A stretch of 9,810 bases of DNA from DAOVRL01 sp023128595 (GTDB lineage: Bacteria > Planctomycetota > Phycisphaerae > Sedimentisphaerales > Anaerobacaceae): the NCBI GenBank assembly GCA_030628155.1, contig DAOVRL010000165.1:1-9810 (forward strand). The letters run 5' to 3'. The notes under the pieces were generated by a model, which worked only from the letters and a program-made list of their open reading frames with translations, made no database searches and had not been told where the DNA came from. Made by a program: the position numbers and the translations under genes. Position 1 is the stretch's first letter, and each line of letters opens with the position of its first letter. Positions 6,998 to 9,810 of the stretch are shown one piece after another.

Positions 6998-7026
6998 ATT
7001 ATACGACATTGCGAGCGAAATGTCAA
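6998..7026 (-). promoter_or_regulatory. Consensus sigma70 promoter for parA
   Basis: On the minus strand: TTGACA (7026-7021), exactly 17 bp, TATAAT (7003-6998). Both hexamers match the housekeeping consensus perfectly, the best promoter in the window. It should drive parA and the overlapping Cys-rich gene, with a start near 6991. Confidence 0.8.
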
Positions 7027-7070
7027 GCAAAAGGCCAAAATCGCCATTCGCGACCCCATTCTCGACGCTG

Positions 7071-7112
7071 GATACTCGATACTCGATACTCGATACTCGA
7101 TGGTCGATTCTC
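7071..7112. repeat. 7-bp tandem repeat upstream of parA
   Basis: Four perfect copies of GATACTC (7071-7098) are followed by two degenerate ones, GATGGTC (7099-7105) and GATTCTC (7106-7112). The block is flanked by TTCTCGAC on both sides (7059-7066 and 7108-7115). It lies 45 bp upstream of the parA -35 box. It may be a simple variable-number repeat, or a binding array for a regulator or centromere protein. Confidence 0.8.
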
Positions 7113-7159
7113 GACCCTAATATTCTGCAACATCCAATCTGACCGGTGGCAGAGAGTAC

Positions 7160-7278
7160 GGTGCGATATTTCGCACCACTTTGACTAAAAAGTTAATGCT
7201 ATTTTTTAGTCATTGCGAGGCCTGCCTTTTAGGCCGAAGCAATCTCAATACTGTTCAGCCCCCAAATTTATTTGGGGG
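7160..7278. repeat. Chain of four palindromes
   Basis: Four inverted repeats follow each other. (1) GGTGCGA-TATT-TCGCACC, 7160-7177. (2) GACTAAAAA (7183-7191) with TTTTTAGTC (7203-7211), 11-nt loop. (3) ATTGC (7212-7216) with GCAAT (7239-7243), enclosing GGCCT (7219-7223) with AGGCC (7231-7235). (4) CCCCCAAAT (7259-7267) with ATTTGGGGG (7270-7278). The third, 'GTCATTGCGAG...GAAGCAATCTC', has the look of a dispersed palindromic element that I know from many bacterial genomes. The first could instead be a regulator site. Together they resemble a repeat landing zone rather than a regulatory region of one gene. Confidence 0.7.
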
Positions 7279-7479
7279 TCAATTAAAAAACAAATCCTGG
7301 CACAGCCAAGGTTTTCCTTATTGGTTGAGCGCAGCCGAAGGGAGATAAGACATACGAATTTAATTGGCGGGAATTGTGCGTTTGTGGTTAGTTTGGCACA
7401 TAGCTTTTAGACACAATATTCCTTATCCTTTTACTTCTCCCATTTAATTTTTTTAAGGAAGAAGGATTGGTCAATCGTA
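7279..7479. other. Non-coding stretch with interspersed-repeat sequence
   Basis: I see no gene here. 'GGTTGAGCGCAGCCGAAGGGA' at about 7323-7343 resembles the dispersed 'TTGAGCGAAGTCGAAGGG' type of bacterial repeat; a similar piece appears at about 9382-9418. The rest is AT-rich. No clear terminator for the ATPase-TOPRIM operon could be found, though it should end in this area. Confidence 0.45.
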
Positions 7480-7591
7480 TTACATTTCTTGGATAATCCT
7501 CTTAAATGGCTCTAAGGTAGGATGGTCAAAATCCCAAGCCTTTTCACGCGATGCTAATCCGATAGGCAAACCAGCAAAATCTTTTTTCCCC
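7480..7591 (-). pseudogene. Out-of-frame C-terminal end of the TOPRIM gene
   Basis: After the break this frame continues the protein as 'KKDFAGLPIGLASREKAWDF' and then DHPTLEPFKRIIQEM to a TAA at 7482-7480. 'W-DF-DHP...PF' is the usual C-terminal signature of DUF3226 proteins as I know them. The main frame instead runs into a stop at 7544 after an unrelated 'CWFAYRISIA'. One extra base in the G4 run (7588-7591), the A6 run (7582-7587) or, less likely, the T7 run (7595-7601) would explain the shift; removing one joins the parts as 'FFTGKKDFAGLP'. Confidence 0.8.
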
Positions 7592-8098
7592 GGTAAAAAA
7601 AGAATGGAGCTTGCTCTTGTGGATACGAGGAAGTTGCTCGCCTTTGGCTTTTGCACATTCTAAATAATCGTCCACACATCCCAATAAAGGATCATTTTCG
7701 ACTGTCGAAAGGCAGAGGTCTTCTAACCGGCCATTTTGTTGTTCGGGGCCCGGGAAAATCATAAATGCAGTTTTCAAAGTAGTGTTTCTGATATACTCAA
7801 AAGGTTCTTCGGGTACCGGTATATTTGCCTGCTTCATAGAATGTTTAATACTGTCTGTTGCAGCTTTAGCATCCGTTTCGGCGTCACGAGCTACTACTAT
7901 GGTTTCGACGTCGTCGTAAGATTCGTCGTTAGCTAACAACAAGAGAAAATTAGTCAACTCCTTAATGCCTCCGAAGTCCATTACCTGAAAGTCAATCTCA
8001 TGGCGAAAGTGTCTACTTACCCATACAAGAAATAACTCAGCGTCTCGGCCTTCTGCAAGAAGAAGTTTTTTGGCGGTTATCTTTTCGGGCTTGGGCAA
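7544..8098 (-). CDS. TOPRIM protein of DUF3226 type, frameshifted near its end
   Basis: As read it has 184 residues; restoring the frame gives about 205. The N-terminal 'KLLLAEGRDAELF' (Glu16) and 'ETIVVARDAETDA' (Asp72, Glu74, Asp76) are the metal-binding Glu and DxD-like motifs of a TOPRIM fold. 'FPGPEQQNGRLEDLCLSTV' (115-133) and 'CVDDYLECAK' (141-150) are typical of DUF3226. TOPRIM domains cut or rejoin nucleic acid with Mg2+; in OLD, Gabija and PARIS systems they are effector nucleases controlled by an ATPase. The start is TTG at 8098: GGAGGT lies at 8112-8107, inside the ATPase 3' end, and only one base separates the ATPase stop from the TTG, so translation is coupled. Whether the shortened protein works is uncertain, since it loses the conserved C-terminal tail. 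Confidence 0.85.
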   Translation of the reverse strand: MPKPEKITAKKLLLAEGRDAELFLVWVSRHFRHEIDFQVMDFGGIKELTNFLLLLANDESYDDVETIVVARDAETDAKAATDSIKHSMKQANIPVPEEPFEYIRNTTLKTAFMIFPGPEQQNGRLEDLCLSTVENDPLLGCVDDYLECAKAKGEQLPRIHKSKLHSFFTGEKRFCWFAYRISIA

Positions 8099-8099
8099 A

Positions 8100-9176
8100 T
8101 TATCTTACCTCCAGATTTGTTTTTAATGCAGTGCCGATCATGTCATAGTTTGAAAGTTTGGCGGATGTTTCATCGTCTTTTTGATGAAGGCGGATATGTC
8201 TGAAGTCTTTGGGCATTTCGGAAAGACCTTCGTGTGCTGCCTGGAGGCATTCGTAGCTGTGGGTTGTGGTGATAAGCTGGCAGTTGTATTTACGAAGTGC
8301 CTTGCCGAGGGCTTCCCAAATCTTTGGCAAAATAGAATAGTGAAGACCGTTTTCCATCTCATCGAGAAGAATGATTCGGTTAGGTGAATGTGCGATAGCA
8401 ACTATAAGAGACAATAGTTTTTCCATGCCTTCACCCATAAAATTGATTGGAAGAGTTCGTGGAATACGTTTCAATTTGCCATGGACAGCCGAAATTGCGC
8501 CTTCTTTGATGATTTTTAGACCTTCCAGGCGGGGTTCGATAATCTTAAGAAAATCAACAGCTTCGTTTTCCCGATCTTGTTGCGCTAATTTACTGAATTG
8601 CTCTGCAATATCTTTTGCCTGAATATGTTTTTTGCTTGCAAAAAAACTGGCCGAAGGTAGTGAAATTTTTGAAGGCTTTGTTATACATACGACGGTGGGA
8701 CGGTTATTGTTATTGGGGTCAAGGAAATGATGTAAAATAATTTTTTTACCTGATTTGCCGGAATATTCAATGTCCACTGCTAAAGTAGTAAGTTCCTCAT
8801 CTGTAGGAATCTGCCGTTCCTCAGTTCGGACCGTTGTTGGAGGCAGAGGTACAAATTCTTGATTAAACCGAACTGTTACTTGTTCAGGGTTGCCATTTAT
8901 AGTTAAAGAAATAAGAATTTCCCCATCCATATCATAATTGCGAAATATTGGTCCCCATATTGCCTCTGTTGTTAGAGTAACCTGTTCAATTCCGCGCCGA
9001 CCGTATTGGTTAATAGTCACGGCAGGATTGCGCATATCCAGCAAAAGAAAAAGAGCTTCGACCAAAGCAGTTTTGCCTACGTTGTTTCGGCCTGAAATTA
9101 GTGTTATGCGGCCAAGTTCGGGAACGGTGAGGCTCTTGAAGCATTTGAAATTTCTAATCAGAACATCTGTTATCAT
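8100..9176 (-). CDS. AAA/ABC-like ATPase (AAA_15/AAA_21, OLD/PARIS-like)
   Basis: A 358-residue ATPase of the RecF/SMC-like overcoming-lysogenization (OLD) superfamily. Walker A GRNNVGKTAL is at 29-38, an ABC-signature-like 'MGEGMEKLLSLI' at 247-258, Walker B 'RIILLDEMENGLH' at 267-279 and the switch His at about 306 in 'LITTTHSYECL'. The N-terminus 'ITDVLIRNFKCFKSL' is typical of AAA_15/AAA_21 ATPases. The TOPRIM part found in single-chain OLD proteins is absent; it is provided by the next gene. Two-gene ATPase + TOPRIM layouts are known from PARIS (AriA/AriB), where the ATPase senses a phage trigger and releases the nuclease. The partner there is DUF4435, here DUF3226, so this is a relative rather than PARIS itself. 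The start is ATG at 9176 with AAAGGA 9 bp upstream. The gene is noticeably AT-rich. Confidence 0.88.
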   Translation of the reverse strand: MITDVLIRNFKCFKSLTVPELGRITLISGRNNVGKTALVEALFLLLDMRNPAVTINQYGRRGIEQVTLTTEAIWGPIFRNYDMDGEILISLTINGNPEQVTVRFNQEFVPLPPTTVRTEERQIPTDEELTTLAVDIEYSGKSGKKIILHHFLDPNNNNRPTVVCITKPSKISLPSASFFASKKHIQAKDIAEQFSKLAQQDRENEAVDFLKIIEPRLEGLKIIKEGAISAVHGKLKRIPRTLPINFMGEGMEKLLSLIVAIAHSPNRIILLDEMENGLHYSILPKIWEALGKALRKYNCQLITTTHSYECLQAAHEGLSEMPKDFRHIRLHQKDDETSAKLSNYDMIGTALKTNLEVR

Positions 9177-9261
9177 TTTAATGTGTCCTTTGAAATTAAG
9201 GTGTTTTCAATACTCTTCTCAGTATAGTATAAAGTCAAAAGTGCATTCTGCGTGATTTAAG

Positions 9262-9281
9262 AAGATTTGTCAAATCTTTTT
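9262..9281 (+). terminator. AT-rich hairpin with short T-run
   Basis: AAGATTT (9262-9268), GTC, AAATCTT (9272-9278) is a perfect 7-bp inverted repeat ending in TTTTT (9277-9281). The shape is terminator-like on the plus strand, but the stem is weak and no plus-strand gene precedes it. Confidence 0.25.
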
Positions 9282-9333
9282 CCATCAAGGTTTTCGAATT
9301 AGGCATTAGTTTTTAGTATTTAGCTTTCTGGGT

Positions 9334-9442
9334 CCCCGCCTTCACGGGGATGGCCAAAAAAAGTGCTTTTTGTGACAGACCCGTTCGACTTCGCTCCCTT
9401 TGACATGCTCAGCGTGACCAAAAAAAGAACCTTTTTTGGCCA
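9334..9442. repeat. Repeat-like block with 12-bp inverted ends
   Basis: CCCCG (9334-9338) pairs with CGGGG (9345-9349), as in dispersed 'GGGTCCCCGCCTTCACGGGG' type repeats. Directly after it, TGGCCAAAAAAAG (9351-9363) and CTTTTTTGGCCA (9431-9442) are inverted copies of each other bounding a 92-bp segment. Inside lie 'GTTCGACTTCGCTCCCTTTG' and 'GCTCAGCGTGAC', which resemble common interspersed bacterial repeats. A further hairpin, CCAAAAAA (9418-9425) with TTTTTTGG (9432-9439), precedes T7 (9443-9449) and could end transcription. It may be a small mobile palindromic element. Confidence 0.5.
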
Positions 9443-9450
9443 TTTTTTTA

Positions 9451-9479
9451 TTGACTTTTGTTTGAAACTATGTTAAAAT
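9451..9479 (+). promoter_or_regulatory. Candidate sigma70 promoter leading into a long hairpin
   Basis: TTGACT (9451-9456), exactly 17 bp, TAAAAT (9474-9479), each five of six to consensus. Transcription would start near 9486 and run into the TTGCC-TAACA-GGCAA hairpin (9489-9503) and the 70-bp hairpin at 9528-9597. No ORF follows within the window. Confidence 0.5.
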
Positions 9480-9527
9480 ACCCAAATGTTGCCTAACAGG
9501 CAAACAAAAATCGTAGCGCAGCGAAGA

Positions 9528-9597
9528 CCCCGCACCAATTGTCCAGCACCAAAACGATGTGCTTTTTTGGTGCTGGGCACGACTAATTGGTGCGGGG
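9528..9597 (+). other. Strong 70-bp hairpin, possible structured RNA
   Basis: Outer arms CCCCGCACCAATT (9528-9540) and AATTGGTGCGGGG (9585-9597) are perfectly complementary over 13 bp. Inner arms CCAGCACCAAAA (9543-9554) and TTTTGGTGCTGG (9565-9576) pair over 12 bp with a 10-nt loop. An asymmetric internal loop (2 nt against 8 nt) separates them. Perfect pairing of 25 bp is not expected by chance. Strand is given for the promoter at 9451; the hairpin would form on either strand. It could be a small RNA, a replication or recombination site, or a dispersed repeat. Confidence 0.65.
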
Positions 9598-9604
9598 CCG
9601 CTAA

Positions 9605-9650
9605 CAAAAAACAGTGTTAATCCGTGTCAAAAAACAGCGTTAATCCGTGT
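9605..9650. repeat. Two 23-bp tandem repeats
   Basis: Two adjacent 23-bp units (9605-9627 and 9628-9650) consist of CAAAAAACAG, Y, GTTAATCCGTGT and differ only at Y (T in the first, C in the second). On the minus strand each begins with or includes ACACGGATTAAC, and TTGACA occurs at the unit joints. Confidence 0.85.
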
Positions 9651-9660
9651 CAAATTATAA

Positions 9661-9697
9661 CTTTAGTCACTTTTGCTCACTTTAGTCACTTTAGTCA
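9661..9697. repeat. 9-bp tandem repeat CTTTAGTCA
   Basis: Units are CTTTAGTCA (9661-9669), a variant CTTTTGCTCA (9670-9679), then CTTTAGTCA at 9680-9688 and 9689-9697. The array directly precedes the 20-bp repeats. Confidence 0.8.
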
Positions 9698-9717
9698 CTT
9701 TTATTCTTCTGTTGGCC

Positions 9718-9790
9718 CCCTACAACTGTCGCGAGCCCTCTACAACTGTCGTGAAAACTCTACACTTGTCGTGAAAACTCTACAAATCAC
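9718..9790. repeat. 20-bp direct repeats, iteron or operator array
   Basis: The core CTCTACAACTGTCGTGAAAA recurs with an exact 20-bp period: 9718-9737 (degenerate, ending GCGAGCC), 9738-9757, 9758-9777 (one change, TACACTTGTC) and a partial copy from 9778. Each core has imperfect dyad symmetry, CTACAAC-T-GTCGTG. That resembles BlaI/MecI-type operator sites, while the regular spacing of about two helical turns resembles plasmid iterons. The gene it serves would lie beyond the right edge. Confidence 0.75.
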
Positions 9791-9810
9791 CCCTTTTTAT
9801 GCAAAACAAA

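Noticed and set aside
9190..9260. Promoter for the ATPase-TOPRIM operon (TTGACT and TATACT on the minus strand)
   Set aside because: The two hexamers are only 6 bp apart, and no pair with acceptable spacing was found by eye, although a promoter is expected here.
9489..9605. Integron attC-like site: GCCTAAC at 9491-9497 near a long imperfect hairpin and a second CTAAC at 9601-9605
   Set aside because: The two motifs are in direct rather than inverted orientation, no matching GTTRRRY box closes the hairpin, and there is no integrase or cassette gene nearby.

Overview
The window looks like a chromosomal segment from a planctomycete, most likely of the Phycisphaerae/Sedimentisphaerales type. The main clue is the secreted protein at about 1413-3109. 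It has a signal peptide, a right-handed parallel beta-helix built from 'GG-I-...-NC-I-.N' rungs, a single dockerin-like calcium loop and an Ig/Fn3-like tail ('LSWTPG...YYWRIDE...WTFTT'), a combination I associate with that group. The taxonomic assignment is inference. Short interspersed palindromic repeats are abundant in the gaps.

Layout. 1-527: no confident gene; two copies of a 26-27 bp hairpin repeat at 304-399. 528-1169 (-): small secreted protein of unknown function with a good Shine-Dalgarno (SD) site, a candidate promoter and a leader hairpin. 1413-3109 (-): secreted beta-helix/dockerin protein whose C-terminal domain is in another frame because of a frameshift near 1685-1720. 3373-4963 (+): magnesium channel/transporter MgtE followed 13 bp later by a Zn-ribbon protein, one transcription unit. 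4964-5573: 610 bp with no convincing gene, between convergent units. 5574-6789 (-): a ParA-type ATPase and an overlapping small protein with a basic N-terminus, a Gln/Glu-rich linker and a Cys-rich C-terminus. They follow a textbook TTGACA-17-TATAAT promoter, and a 7-bp tandem repeat lies just upstream. 7113-7479: no gene, but four palindromes in a row and other repeat-like sequence. 7480-9176 (-): a two-gene module of an AAA/ABC-like ATPase and a TOPRIM protein of DUF3226 type, visibly more AT-rich than the mgtE and beta-helix genes. The TOPRIM reading frame is broken near its 3' end and continues in another frame. 9177-9810: no gene; a dense stack of hairpins, a good sigma70-type promoter leading into a 70-bp hairpin, and three successive tandem-repeat families, the last with an exact 20-bp period.

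How the parts may work together. The ParA and Cys-rich protein look translationally coupled and may form a cargo-positioning or segregation pair in which the small protein stimulates ParA; the heptad repeats could be its operator or centromere. The ATPase-TOPRIM pair resembles the OLD/PARIS class of ATPase plus TOPRIM nuclease systems and may be an anti-phage module. It is flanked on both sides by repeat-rich DNA, which fits an accessory insertion. Both frameshifts lie at or near homopolymer runs, so sequencing error must be excluded before either gene is called dead.
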